64,000 nucleotides of DNA from Anaerolineae bacterium (GTDB lineage Bacteria > Chloroflexota > Anaerolineae > DUEN01). Below the pieces are notes generated by a model, which saw only the letters and a list, made by a program, of their open reading frames with translations, did no database searches and was not told where the DNA came from. How positions within the stretch are numbered: the first letter of the stretch is position 1; each line of letters begins with the position of its first letter. The stretch is from positions 297,704-361,703 of the forward strand of contig JANXBS010000001.1 in the NCBI GenBank assembly GCA_025060615.1. The letters are read 5' to 3'. Position numbers and translations under genes: made by a program. Positions 24,701 through 32,497 of this stretch are shown in pieces.

Positions 24701-24953
24701 CTAGGGTGCGACCACCGGTCAACACTTCCGGTGGGAAAGTCACCTGTGTGCCATCGGGATCGGTCACCGATCCTAGCTCCGATGTGATGCGCGTGTAGCC
24801 ACTGTTGATCACTCGATCGTACAAAGAAATCGGAGGCGACAGCAGCACGGCGAGCACTAGCAGCGGCAGGATCACATAATTGACCAGCCGGCTGCCGGGC
24901 CCTTCGAGCCAACGGGTCAAGTTGTTCAGCACAGGGATTTCGGTTCGCTCCAT
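21756..24953 (-). CDS. Large anchored multidomain protein: GH18-like, SH3b and GH39/GH5-like modules
   Basis: 1065 residues. A signal anchor (about 24-44) is followed by a beta-rich region (60-195), then a GH18/YaaH-like TIM barrel (about 205-525), a Thr/Pro linker (595-615), an SH3b domain (622-682, including GTWWQLCC), a Gly/Pro linker and a clan GH-A barrel (about 722-1065). The last barrel has the acid/base VWNEQN (Glu840) and the nucleophile PTEFGWAS (Glu981), so it may be active. The GH18-like barrel has DVDYR at 297-301 where active chitinases have DxDxE, so that barrel is probably a non-catalytic binding module. It presumably acts on wall or extracellular polysaccharide. Confidence 0.8.
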   Translation of the reverse strand: MERTEIPVLNNLTRWLEGPGSRLVNYVILPLLVLAVLLSPPISLYDRVINSGYTRITSELGSVTDPDGTQVTFPPEVLTGGRTLARLVSVPMADFLAGEAGAELRAAAEAIPNDLVPKSPLYQILIRGEQPHGAIITIPIPTDAEPWETLSVYEWDGMRWRFVPSQLILEDQLIEARVGYVPRSVMVMQAQVRPAAIAADLNEGGMIPAGAIDALSTVYAAGLYLRGDGGFDGDPAALPKPAADGTYAVIPTLRNWGEDGVVRTDLFDNLLIDPSMQLTQLTVIEELAVSNLWPGVDVDYRGLDPNLQAEYNQFIKELADRLHAQGKTLSVRVEPPRQVSADRWDTYGYDWRTLGQYADALLIPAPIDPKAWAPGGQAEALLAWATGEVERSKIYLVLPARSVEQAGRYLLLKSYSEALAPLLGEMIVQQPVAEPGQQIMVQLRRERQPTALTLDESVGMQTYQYIDMQGYPRTIWLENAASLSHKLNIVSRYNLGGVVLQSLLAADADPEIWQVARAFQMGDLVQRRSQLALIWRVSSPSEGELASDQRPLSEDQFAVPIPDRPGETVQIEAVIVDNGRPVLPQGQTTLAVATRTPTPTPAPAAIATPIPTPANATTPQARFSANVNIREGPGTVYNRITIARPGEVREIVGKNPEGTWWQLCCYGDKVGWVRADLVQVIGSTANVPVAKNIPEPPQRPSGVGSVAAVTGGSAPPPAGSGSFGYGVQAQVWGGADLNFVVNATKGMGFDWVKFQLPWKDFEGSPGAYGWGTLDGVVGTLNAGGLKILASVVKAPAWARPPNTDLSVEGPPADPGTYANFVGQLAGRYCGKINAIEVWNEQNLDYEWGREPLDPARYVQLLAAAYRAIKAACPQTIVVSGALTPTGAPPPVAMDDFTYLERMYQAGLKNVSDAIGAHPSGYNVAPDIPWEQACDFITRQGSSFRGPCNSPHHSWSFRSTMEGYRNIMVKYGDANKRIWPTEFGWASGWVGAPGYEYANDNTLEEQAQWTVRAYQMMKNWGFVGPAFLWNLNFRMTNPGTELEQWGIVDRGGNPLPVYQALAAMPK

Positions 24954-25181
24954 GGAAAATCACCTCAGGCATCAAAGGATGAATGGAGCAGGGGCCACTG
25001 CAACAGTAACTAAAAAGCAAAAGGCTATGTCATGATTGAGAGAAGACGCGTAACAACCCCTGATAGGCAAAGACGATATTTGGAAGGGGAGAGCGAACTC
25101 AAATGTGGCCGTTCGTGGTCGTCGCAGGGATGGGATACAAAAGCTGAGATCGGTATTCAGCATGTCCTGGAATCCGTTCAA

Positions 25182-25469
25182 CTATAAGCTGACAAGAAGC
25201 CCCGGTGGCGTCACGACGGCCATTCTAGCATAGGGTGTATCGTTTTGGCAAACAGGGTTAGAATTCATAGGTGAGTTGTTGAAGTAGCGGCCACTGTAGC
25301 TGTCGATCTGGATATCAAGCGGGCCGAGGAGAAGCCATGTCTCCAACGGAACCATCGGATCTCCGCTTGCGGGGGGATCGCTCAACTGGCAGATTGCGGC
25401 GATCCGGTCTCCGGCGATCCCCATCACAAGCGGCTTCCCTGTCTCAATAGATTGGCTGCACAGATGCAT
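25182..25469 (-). CDS. Possible small or remnant gene, unknown
   Basis: A 95-codon frame in the 531-bp stretch between the large hydrolase and the TIM-barrel gene. It starts 16 bp past that gene's stop and has ordinary codon usage, but no clear ribosome-binding site and no recognised family. It may be a decayed fragment or chance. The rest of the stretch (24954-25181) holds nothing I can identify. Confidence 0.3.
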   Translation of the reverse strand: MHLCSQSIETGKPLVMGIAGDRIAAICQLSDPPASGDPMVPLETWLLLGPLDIQIDSYSGRYFNNSPMNSNPVCQNDTPYARMAVVTPPGLLVSL

Positions 25470-25484
25470 AGGTGATTCCGAGCA

Positions 25485-27119
25485 TCAGACCTTGGCCTGG
25501 GGCCGTTCTTCCATAGCGACTAGCTCACGCAGTCGCTGGATGGCAGCTGGAATGTGAGCCAAGGGCAGATGCTCTAAGATGATAGGAAGGTCTGGCCGGC
25601 GCGTCCGTAGGAAATCCAGATAGAGCTGCTGTGGAAAGACTCCTTGACCAAACTCCGGTGTTGCCACCTCAGCTCCCTCAGCGCTGACGTCCTTGAGATG
25701 GGCCAGCACGAAGCGATGCTCAAAACGGCGGAGAAGCTCGGCTGTGATACGCTCGCGTGCCGGGATTAAGTGCCGCGATAGGTAATTGTATGGGTCGAGT
25801 ACGAGCCGCAGATGCGGGGAGGGGAATCGCTCAAACAGGCCGATCAGCCGCCCGTGGGTGCACAGTACATGGTTGACGTATCCCTCCAATGCTAGGATGG
25901 AGCCATGTTTCTCTGCCACTGGAAGTAGCTCTTCCAGTGACTCACAGAGCAACGACCATGCTTGGTCGCTCCAGTTCTCGTGCACGGGCAGCCAATCGTG
26001 CTCCGGATGAAGCGTTCCCGTTTCTGTGGCGACAATGCCCGTACCAAACAGCGGGGCCAACTCCAGGCAGCGCTTCAGAAAATCCAGGTTTTCTTGCCGT
26101 TTACTTGCCTTGGGCGCTATCAGGTTGCGATATCCCGCTAACCCAACCACCGTGATGCCATTCTCCTCTAGTTGAGCTCGCAGGCTGGGGACCGCCGAAG
26201 GGTGGTTCAGAGCCTCCAGCAACAATTCGCCACTGAGCTGTACAGCGCTCAAGCCCAGCTCTCGGAAGCGTTCGATGAGGCGTTGCCACTCACCGCGTTG
26301 AAACTCCCTCGAGAAGGCACCTAGCCGCGGCCAGGGCTCCGGCTTCAGGAGCTCTGGGAAGCAAAACCGGGTAAAGCTAATATCGCGGGTGATCAGCTCG
26401 GCTGGGCCGGCGGGCGTCTCCATCACGATCCAGCCGTCAAAACCGATCTCGTGGAGCGCGCGGGCGCTCTCGGCGTAGTCCACGAGCCCCAGGCCTGGAG
26501 GACAGTCGCCAGGGCCGACGCGGGCATCCTTCATATGCACCTGCTGGATCAAATCGCCCAGAGCCCGAATCTCAGTCGCCGTATCCATGCCGCGCCAGAC
26601 CACGTTCGCTAGGTCGAAGTAACACCCGAAGGCATTGGAGCTGACTTCGGCGGCCATGCGGCGGATGTCACTGGCGGGGAGTGTGCCTTCGTAGCACAGC
26701 CGAACGCCCACCTCTGCCGCCACCGGGCACAGCTGGCGAAAACCTTGAACGGCCCGCTCGAAATCGGCTTCTGTCACGATCTCGCCTTGGAAGAAGAAGG
26801 GCACCAGGATCACCTTGGCCCCCAACTCGGCCGCCCACCGGATCGCCTGACGGATGTCCTCCGCGGCCGCCTCAGCGACCGTTGGATCGGCGCTAGCCAA
26901 CCCGCCGTGGTTGTGCTCCCCTAGCATCAGCGAAGGGACGGCCAACCCGCTTGCCTGGCAAGCTTGCTGGAGCCGCTTCAGCCGTTCCTGCCCCGGCGCC
27001 CGCAGCTGGTCGCGGGTCAGCATGACTTCGACACCCTCGAATCCTAACCGCTGAGCTTGTTGAAACGTGGCCATCTCATCAGCGCCCCTGACCAGGTATT
27101 CTACGGCTCCTAGTCGCAT
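25485..27119 (-). CDS. Tandem fused sugar-phosphate isomerase/epimerase (two xylose-isomerase-like TIM barrels)
   Basis: 544 residues from ATG at 27119, overlapping the preceding stop as TGATG; the longer frame upstream is inside the Gfo/Idh gene. Two AP-endonuclease-2/xylose-isomerase-like barrels lie in tandem: about 1-250 and 265-544. Each has its own set of metal-ligand motifs: CYEGT (Glu144), CYFDLAN (Asp169), QVHMKD (His195) and VMETP (Glu234) in the first; LALEGY, LVLDPYN, LAHLKD and ILEHLP in the second. Single-barrel proteins of this kind epimerise or isomerise sugars, inositols or keto-sugars. Both sites look intact. Context with Gfo/Idh and URO-D proteins suggests catabolism of an uncommon sugar or cyclitol. 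Confidence 0.8.
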   Translation of the reverse strand: MRLGAVEYLVRGADEMATFQQAQRLGFEGVEVMLTRDQLRAPGQERLKRLQQACQASGLAVPSLMLGEHNHGGLASADPTVAEAAAEDIRQAIRWAAELGAKVILVPFFFQGEIVTEADFERAVQGFRQLCPVAAEVGVRLCYEGTLPASDIRRMAAEVSSNAFGCYFDLANVVWRGMDTATEIRALGDLIQQVHMKDARVGPGDCPPGLGLVDYAESARALHEIGFDGWIVMETPAGPAELITRDISFTRFCFPELLKPEPWPRLGAFSREFQRGEWQRLIERFRELGLSAVQLSGELLLEALNHPSAVPSLRAQLEENGITVVGLAGYRNLIAPKASKRQENLDFLKRCLELAPLFGTGIVATETGTLHPEHDWLPVHENWSDQAWSLLCESLEELLPVAEKHGSILALEGYVNHVLCTHGRLIGLFERFPSPHLRLVLDPYNYLSRHLIPARERITAELLRRFEHRFVLAHLKDVSAEGAEVATPEFGQGVFPQQLYLDFLRTRRPDLPIILEHLPLAHIPAAIQRLRELVAMEERPQAKV

Positions 27120-28186
27120 CACTGCACCTCCTCCAGGGCCACTGGTGCCCCATCCCGATCGGCGGAAAGACAGGCAGCCAGTGTGATCTGCAAAGAAAGG
27201 AGATTGTGGTAAGCTGAGTTGTATGGCTCTCGTCCCTCGGCGATGGCACAGAGTAGCTCGCCCATAGTGCCAGCGAAGCCGTCGGGGAACCATTGCCCCT
27301 CTAGCTGATAGCGACAGGTCACGCCTTTCGTCTCCAGTTCCACAAACTCCTCGCCTAAGACGCTGCCACGGATGGTTCCCTCGGCGCCGTGGATCCAGAA
27401 AGGATGACCACGCCGGTAGGTTTCTGAACACCCTATGCCGCGAATCATGGCGCTGGTTCCATCGGCATAGGCGATCTCTACCCACATGCCCCACGGGGTT
27501 TTCCCTGTGGCCGGCTGGTTAGGCGTCCGGTAATCGCGCGCCCGCACAGTGGCGACCACCTTACCCTCTGTCCAACAACGCGTGATGTCTATCCAATGTA
27601 TCGAATAGTCGTAGATGGCAAAGTGCCGCAGTTCATCGAAGTGAGTGCCTGGAATCCAGTTAAACTTCATGTCATATAGATGGGTGACCGCCAGCACGTC
27701 GCCTATGATGCCCTGTTGAATCAGGAGGGTGGCAATGCGCCAGGGCGGAGCCCAGCGCCCATTCTGGTTGACTGCGATCTTTAGCCCTCGCCGCTCTGCC
27801 TTCTCCACGACCTCTCTGGCCTCGCGGACGGTGAGTGCTAGGGGCTTCTGAGCCAGGATGTGTTTGCCTGCCTCGATAGCCTGGTGCATGAGTGGCACGC
27901 GCTGATCCGGATGAGTGGCGATGTCTACCACCTCGATGTCGGGATGGGACAACAGCTCCTCTAGGCTGCGAAAGACGTGCTGGACGCCGAATTCCTCCTG
28001 AACGCCGCGCGTGGCCTCAGGCACGATGTCGTAGACGCCGACGACATTTAGGCCGTACTGCTTGTACGCCTTGAGATGAGCGCTTTTGACGATATTGCCG
28101 CAGCCGATGATCCCGATGCCCGGACGGTAACCGACAGGTAAACGTGGCTTGTAATCGAGCTGGGTAGGTACAACAGATACTTGCAT
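27119..28186 (-). CDS. Gfo/Idh/MocA family NAD(P)-dependent oxidoreductase
   Basis: About 355 residues from ATG at 28186 with GGAG 8 bp upstream. The N-terminal Rossmann domain opens with GIGIIGCGNIVKSAHLKAY (GxGxxG-type dinucleotide site), and carries the family motif AQKPLALTVREA with the catalytic-type EKP replaced by QKP: the usual Glu of EKP is Gln here. The C-terminal alpha/beta domain follows. These enzymes oxidise or reduce hydroxyl groups on sugars and inositols. It sits between the URO-D-like and TIM-barrel genes in one probable operon. The Glu-to-Gln change does not affect the key Lys. Substrate unknown. Confidence 0.88.
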   Translation of the reverse strand: MQVSVVPTQLDYKPRLPVGYRPGIGIIGCGNIVKSAHLKAYKQYGLNVVGVYDIVPEATRGVQEEFGVQHVFRSLEELLSHPDIEVVDIATHPDQRVPLMHQAIEAGKHILAQKPLALTVREAREVVEKAERRGLKIAVNQNGRWAPPWRIATLLIQQGIIGDVLAVTHLYDMKFNWIPGTHFDELRHFAIYDYSIHWIDITRCWTEGKVVATVRARDYRTPNQPATGKTPWGMWVEIAYADGTSAMIRGIGCSETYRRGHPFWIHGAEGTIRGSVLGEEFVELETKGVTCRYQLEGQWFPDGFAGTMGELLCAIAEGREPYNSAYHNLLSLQITLAACLSADRDGAPVALEEVQ

Positions 28187-28221
28187 GAAATCGCTCCAGC
28201 AGAGAAGTTTTCCGCGTGATC

Positions 28222-29247
28222 TCAAGGGGGAGTTTGAGCGGAGAACGCTTCAACCACTGCGGCGGCGTTCTCTGTAGGTGTCTCTGGCTGAAGCGCCTTG
28301 GCCGGGCTTAGGATATAGCCGCCGCCGCGTCCCATTTCGCGGCAAAGTCGGGCTACTTCCGCCCGGATGCTATCTGGCGTGCCAAAGGGGATTATAGACT
28401 GCGATCCTAGCCCTCCCCAAAAGGTAATATGAGCCCCATATCGTCGCTTGAGTTCGTACGGGTTCATCCCCACGGCTTCTGGTTGAACGCTCTCCAGGAC
28501 GTCTAGCCCGATCTCGATCACATCTGGCATGATGTCAACGATGCTGCCACAACAGTGGCTAAGGGTGTACCGGCCCGCAGCATGGACGCGCTCGTATAAA
28601 CGGGCAAGACGCGGCTTCAGAAATCGTCGCCAGCGATCTGGGCCGAGCAGAACCCCTTGCTGATAGCCCCAGTCATCGCTAAACATGATCCCGTCTACCG
28701 GCAGTTCCAGCAGCCGTTCGATAATGGCCAACTGGTGCTCAGCCACCCGCTCGACGAGTTCATCGTAAAAGGCGGGATCGGCGGCGGCGTCCATGAGCGC
28801 TTCATCGAAGCCGCGCAACGCCCAGGTGCGTTCGAATAACCCGAAGCCAAAGCCGGCCACTAGGAAATAGTTGTGATGTCTCTCGATAAAACGCAAGGCC
28901 TCTTCCTTCCAGGCCGGTGTAAAAAGGTTGTCCAAATCAGGAAAGGTAAAGCCTTCCAATGAAGGACGCTTCAGCGCGGGCTCGACCAGATGAAATGGAC
29001 GATGGTCAACGCGCCAAGTAGTGCCGAACGGGTCCGTGTAATAAATGTCGGCTTGCTCATCCACAACCAGGTTAGGGACGGGCACGTGTCGGATTGCGTT
29101 GTCAATTCGATCGCGCCAAGCTCGGGTACCATACCAGGCGTCCAGTCGCTCGGCGACATCACCTTCAAATTCGAGGGTATACGGGATGAAATCAGTTTCC
29201 TGGTGGTGGATTTGGGCAATCACGCGCTCTTTAGGGGTCATAGTCAT
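28222..29247 (-). CDS. Uroporphyrinogen decarboxylase/MtaA-like (URO-D family) protein
   Basis: About 341 residues. I chose ATG at 29247 because AGGAG lies 7 bp upstream; ATGs at 29253 and 29241 are alternatives, and the longer frame to 29418 has no support. The sequence opens with TPKERVIAQIHHQETDFIPY, the characteristic URO-D/MtaA family start, and ends with a barrel including FSDDWGYQQG, SHCCGSIVDIMPD, GLDVLESVQPEA and FWGGLGSQ. In sugar operons of Chloroflexota and other phyla this family is common beside Gfo/Idh genes and is unlikely to make haem; many relatives are corrinoid-dependent methyltransferases. The reaction is unknown. It is the first gene of the presumed operon. Confidence 0.8.
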   Translation of the reverse strand: MTMTPKERVIAQIHHQETDFIPYTLEFEGDVAERLDAWYGTRAWRDRIDNAIRHVPVPNLVVDEQADIYYTDPFGTTWRVDHRPFHLVEPALKRPSLEGFTFPDLDNLFTPAWKEEALRFIERHHNYFLVAGFGFGLFERTWALRGFDEALMDAAADPAFYDELVERVAEHQLAIIERLLELPVDGIMFSDDWGYQQGVLLGPDRWRRFLKPRLARLYERVHAAGRYTLSHCCGSIVDIMPDVIEIGLDVLESVQPEAVGMNPYELKRRYGAHITFWGGLGSQSIIPFGTPDSIRAEVARLCREMGRGGGYILSPAKALQPETPTENAAAVVEAFSAQTPP

Positions 29248-29432
29248 CGCCATGCTCCTGGCCTGCAACGCTGGTAATTGGCAAATGTGACGCGCTAAAA
29301 ACCATAGCAGACGAGACAAACTGAGCCATTGCGCATGGCTCGGCGCATCGTCAATGTTTTCGTTGTTTCGCCATTCTGTCCTTCTCCGACGGATAAGTAA
29401 TCTATTGGATTTTATCACCGCTGACCATTATC

Positions 29433-29480
29433 GCAAAAACAGGGAAGGGACGGCATCGCCCTGTCCCTTCCCTGTTTGCG
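29433..29480 (-). terminator. Intrinsic terminator after the secreted metalloprotease gene
   Basis: A perfect 14-bp stem, AACAGGGAAGGGAC (29438-29451) with GTCCCTTCCCTGTT (29463-29476), flanked by CGCAAA/TTTGCG. On the minus strand it runs into TTTTTGCG. Confidence 0.85.
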
Positions 29481-29506
29481 GAATGGCTATATAAGTAGAA
29501 CCGAGA

Positions 29507-32239
29507 TCACCTCTTGATCAGCGGCAGGTAAAGGCGATGGCCCACGAACACGGAAAGCGTAGCCTGGGTGGTGTTACCATCCTGGTCGGTAGCGGATAGG
29601 GTGATGGTATGCGGCCCAGGATCCAGCGTTACAAGCAGGCGACGCCCTGTCCCCAGCCCGTTCGTCCCCTCCGTCCATACCAACCGGTCGTCGGGAAGCA
29701 GGCCATCCTCCTGATCCACGGCCTCTCCTATCAGCGGCACCGGAGCGCCTGGCGCGATCAGCGGCGGCGCGGAGGCGGTCACTACGGGAGCATGATCTCC
29801 AACGATAAAGGTGCCATCAGAGTCATCCTGGGCCGTGTTAACGCCATCAGAGACGATGACGCGGATACGAGCGGCCGCCCCGCCGGGGATCAGGTTCAGG
29901 TCCAGGTCGTAACTGTTGCCTTGGATGTTCGAGACGATGGGATACCAGTTCTGGCCGTCGTCCGGGCTATAAAGCAATGTGAAATACAGCGCGTCGCCAT
30001 CCAGGTCCGAGGCAGACCAAGCAATACGTAGGGTCTCCATAGGCTGGTAGACTTCCTCCATCCGCGTCGCCTTGGAGACGCTGAAGCTCTGGCCGCCTTG
30101 GGGCGAGGTCACCATCACTGTAGGCGGATTCGGAGAGAAAGAGATGTTATCCAACTCCCTACCCTGATAGAATAGGACAATCTTTTTGGCCCCCCGTCTG
30201 TAAGGGAGCAGGAAATTAAAATACACGGTCTCCACAGGTTCTTCAGGATCGTCGAGGAACTCTACTGGAAAGGGGAAACTATCCAGCAACTTCCCCCCAG
30301 CGTCCAGGATTCGCAGTTCACCGTTTCCCTCCCCGTAGCGCATAGAGGGAATCCCAGGCTGTACAAAGGCGGGGTTGAGCGAACCGGTGCTATCCCTGTG
30401 GATTTCGCCGGAGATGTAATACACGACTTGGACCTGGTTGACCGATTCCAGCATGGCCGCGCTCGCCGACGCGGCGAAGGTGCCGTACAGATTCGTCCAG
30501 CGGTAAGGCGATATCCACTTGGTGGGCAAGAAGCCAGACTGGCAGTAGGACATGAAATCGGGCACATTGCTGGGCACCACGCTTTTCTGCGCGGACGTGC
30601 TCACCCACGGCTGGCGCGTGTCAAACCCTACCTCCTGGATGTCATCATTGCTGTAAGGCCAGGCAGAGTCAGGACCTCCTGCGCCACATCCGCCTGGCAC
30701 GTGCCGTCCCCAGGTTCCAGTGGCGGAGCGATCCAGGTTGTGATTGATCTCGTGCGCCATCGTGCCCTCAAGAGAAGTGCCCCGAAAGCCGCGCGCTACC
30801 CGTCCAGCGGCCCCAACCCACACCGGATCAGATAGGCCACCGCCGCTAGGAGTGAAGCCGTAAATCTGATCCGGTAATGGGTAAGGCTCCCTACCGGTAA
30901 AGAGCACACTTAAGGCCCATGCCAGCACGACAGCGTTGTAGTATTCGTTCAGTTCGGCGATGGCATTGCCTATGGTCGTGGGCCCGATGACCGTCCAGGG
31001 CTTGAACACCCAATTGACGCCCGGCACAGGGTATACGGTCTCCAGGTAACTGCGCTGGCTATCCATCTCGCTGGTGCTGATCAAGGTAGGTGACGCATTG
31101 GTGCCGGTGTTGATCGGGATATACCAATAGGTGGGCCTTTTGCGTGCGTTAAAGGTGATCCCGATATCAGCGGTATTGATCTCGCCGCCCAGCAGAGTGC
31201 GCGCTTTGCCCTTAAAGGTCACTGTGCCCTGATCCCAGGAAGAGGGCAGGGCGAAGTTGGCCGTGTGGCTGAGCTGAGCACGGTCGATGCTCGTCGGCGC
31301 CTGATAAAGCGTGGCTAAAGGTGATCCAGGCAAGTCTACGCCTCCAACGCTGCCGTACAGATACGCGATCACCGGCTGAGAAGCAGCGACCCCGTTAACA
31401 TCTACGTACATGCGGGCCACAGTAGCCTTGTCCTGTACCAACGGCAGGGTATTCCCGCGGGTTTGAATGGCCTGGGTGAACTCGATGGGGTTGGCGTCGA
31501 ACACGATGGTGGCCGATGGGCTTGGAGAGGGCAAAGTCACGTTGCTTAGATTGACTTGGATCAGGTTCGAAAAGTTGCTAGAGAAGTTAGCCGGCACATC
31601 GTTGGTGAAGCTAGGCGTGCCTGAGGCGGCCCGAAAGCCCATGCGGATGGTATCACCAGGTTGGGCGCCGATCTCCGCCAGGTCAAAGCCGAATTCCCAC
31701 ACTCGGTGGCTGGCGCAACTGACGGAGAAGGGGGAGAAAGTGAACTGCAAAGTGCCGTCTCCAAAGAAGCAGTCGAACCCTTTGGCTCTGCTGGAGCGTG
31801 TACTCGGCTGCAAGCCAGTCCATTGGCTAGGACCTAGATAGTACTGGTAGCGCATGTTGCCAGTGGTCGGATGGATGCCATAGTTCAGGTCCTGGTTAGC
31901 ATCAATGACTCCGTCCTCGTCAACATCAAAGGTGATCCAGAAGTAGTCACCAGCCCCATCAGCAGTATCGCCGAGCACATCGAGCAAGATGTAGAGGCGA
32001 ATGCCATCGTTGGCGGCGACCAGGAAGCCATTGGCAAACTCCACTTTGCTGCTGAGATTCCACTCCCCCACCCCCACCACGCCATCAATCTGAGGCGGTG
32101 ACGAGGCTAACGGTGAGAGAATGGTGGTAGTCGGGCCAGTAGCCGACGTTTGAGCTGAAGCATATGCCAGCACTGGCCATGCTATCCCCAACAGTAAAGA
32201 TAAAAGCAAAGGAACAGAGAAAACGCAGCGACTTCGCAT
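29507..32239 (-). CDS. Large secreted metzincin-like metalloprotease
   Basis: About 910 residues from ATG at 32239, chosen because AAAGGAGG lies 7 bp upstream. A signal peptide (MRSRCVFSVPLLLSLLLGIAWPVLAYA) leads to a DOMON/CBM9-like beta domain (about 45-240; IDGVVGVGEW, LYILLDV), then a middle region and a peptidase-like core. The core has HEINH (496-500), a further His (513) and a Met-turn-like DFMSY (about 561-565), so it resembles metzincins but with a longer spacer to the third ligand. Ig-like repeats follow (DGDALYFTLLYS; VVTASAPP), and the last residues are GHRLYLPLIKR, a tail common at the ends of Chloroflexota exported proteins. It is monocistronic with a strong promoter and a terminator. 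Confidence 0.75.
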   Translation of the reverse strand: MRSRCVFSVPLLLSLLLGIAWPVLAYASAQTSATGPTTTILSPLASSPPQIDGVVGVGEWNLSSKVEFANGFLVAANDGIRLYILLDVLGDTADGAGDYFWITFDVDEDGVIDANQDLNYGIHPTTGNMRYQYYLGPSQWTGLQPSTRSSRAKGFDCFFGDGTLQFTFSPFSVSCASHRVWEFGFDLAEIGAQPGDTIRMGFRAASGTPSFTNDVPANFSSNFSNLIQVNLSNVTLPSPSPSATIVFDANPIEFTQAIQTRGNTLPLVQDKATVARMYVDVNGVAASQPVIAYLYGSVGGVDLPGSPLATLYQAPTSIDRAQLSHTANFALPSSWDQGTVTFKGKARTLLGGEINTADIGITFNARKRPTYWYIPINTGTNASPTLISTSEMDSQRSYLETVYPVPGVNWVFKPWTVIGPTTIGNAIAELNEYYNAVVLAWALSVLFTGREPYPLPDQIYGFTPSGGGLSDPVWVGAAGRVARGFRGTSLEGTMAHEINHNLDRSATGTWGRHVPGGCGAGGPDSAWPYSNDDIQEVGFDTRQPWVSTSAQKSVVPSNVPDFMSYCQSGFLPTKWISPYRWTNLYGTFAASASAAMLESVNQVQVVYYISGEIHRDSTGSLNPAFVQPGIPSMRYGEGNGELRILDAGGKLLDSFPFPVEFLDDPEEPVETVYFNFLLPYRRGAKKIVLFYQGRELDNISFSPNPPTVMVTSPQGGQSFSVSKATRMEEVYQPMETLRIAWSASDLDGDALYFTLLYSPDDGQNWYPIVSNIQGNSYDLDLNLIPGGAAARIRVIVSDGVNTAQDDSDGTFIVGDHAPVVTASAPPLIAPGAPVPLIGEAVDQEDGLLPDDRLVWTEGTNGLGTGRRLLVTLDPGPHTITLSATDQDGNTTQATLSVFVGHRLYLPLIKR

Positions 32240-32468
32240 GGGCATCCCTCCTTTAACTCTGGAACCAACGGACAAAGCCACTATAAAAGACACGAGGGGA
32301 CAAGACCTGAAAAGCATAACGAACCTCCTCGGCCCTTCCTGGCCTTGAGCGCTTGTACCGGGACTCTGAGGCAGGATCTCTTGAGGGGAGACATTATGGA
32401 AGAGAGATCCGGGGGGAACAGAGCAGCCGATAAAAGCAGAGTATAGTGAGAAAACCAGAAGCTACTGT
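32240..32468 (-). other. 5' leader of the metalloprotease mRNA
   Basis: About 220 nt between the predicted transcript start and the ATG. It contains the AAAGGAGG ribosome-binding site. I see no strong hairpin or riboswitch. From 32498 to 32651 I see nothing identifiable. Confidence 0.4.
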
Positions 32469-32497
32469 TTTATATATAGTAAACGACGAATTGTCAA
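32469..32497 (-). promoter_or_regulatory. Strong sigma-70-type promoter of the metalloprotease gene
   Basis: On the minus strand TTGACA (32497-32492, perfect), a 17-bp spacer and TATAAA (32474-32469, 5 of 6), in an AT-rich island. Confidence 0.8.

Noticed and set aside
24972..25181. Small minus-strand frame
   Set aside because: No similarity, no ribosome-binding site, and mixed composition; probably chance.
27120..27494. N-terminal extension of the tandem TIM-barrel frame
   Set aside because: Arg-rich out-of-frame shadow of the Gfo/Idh gene; the barrel begins at ATG 27119.
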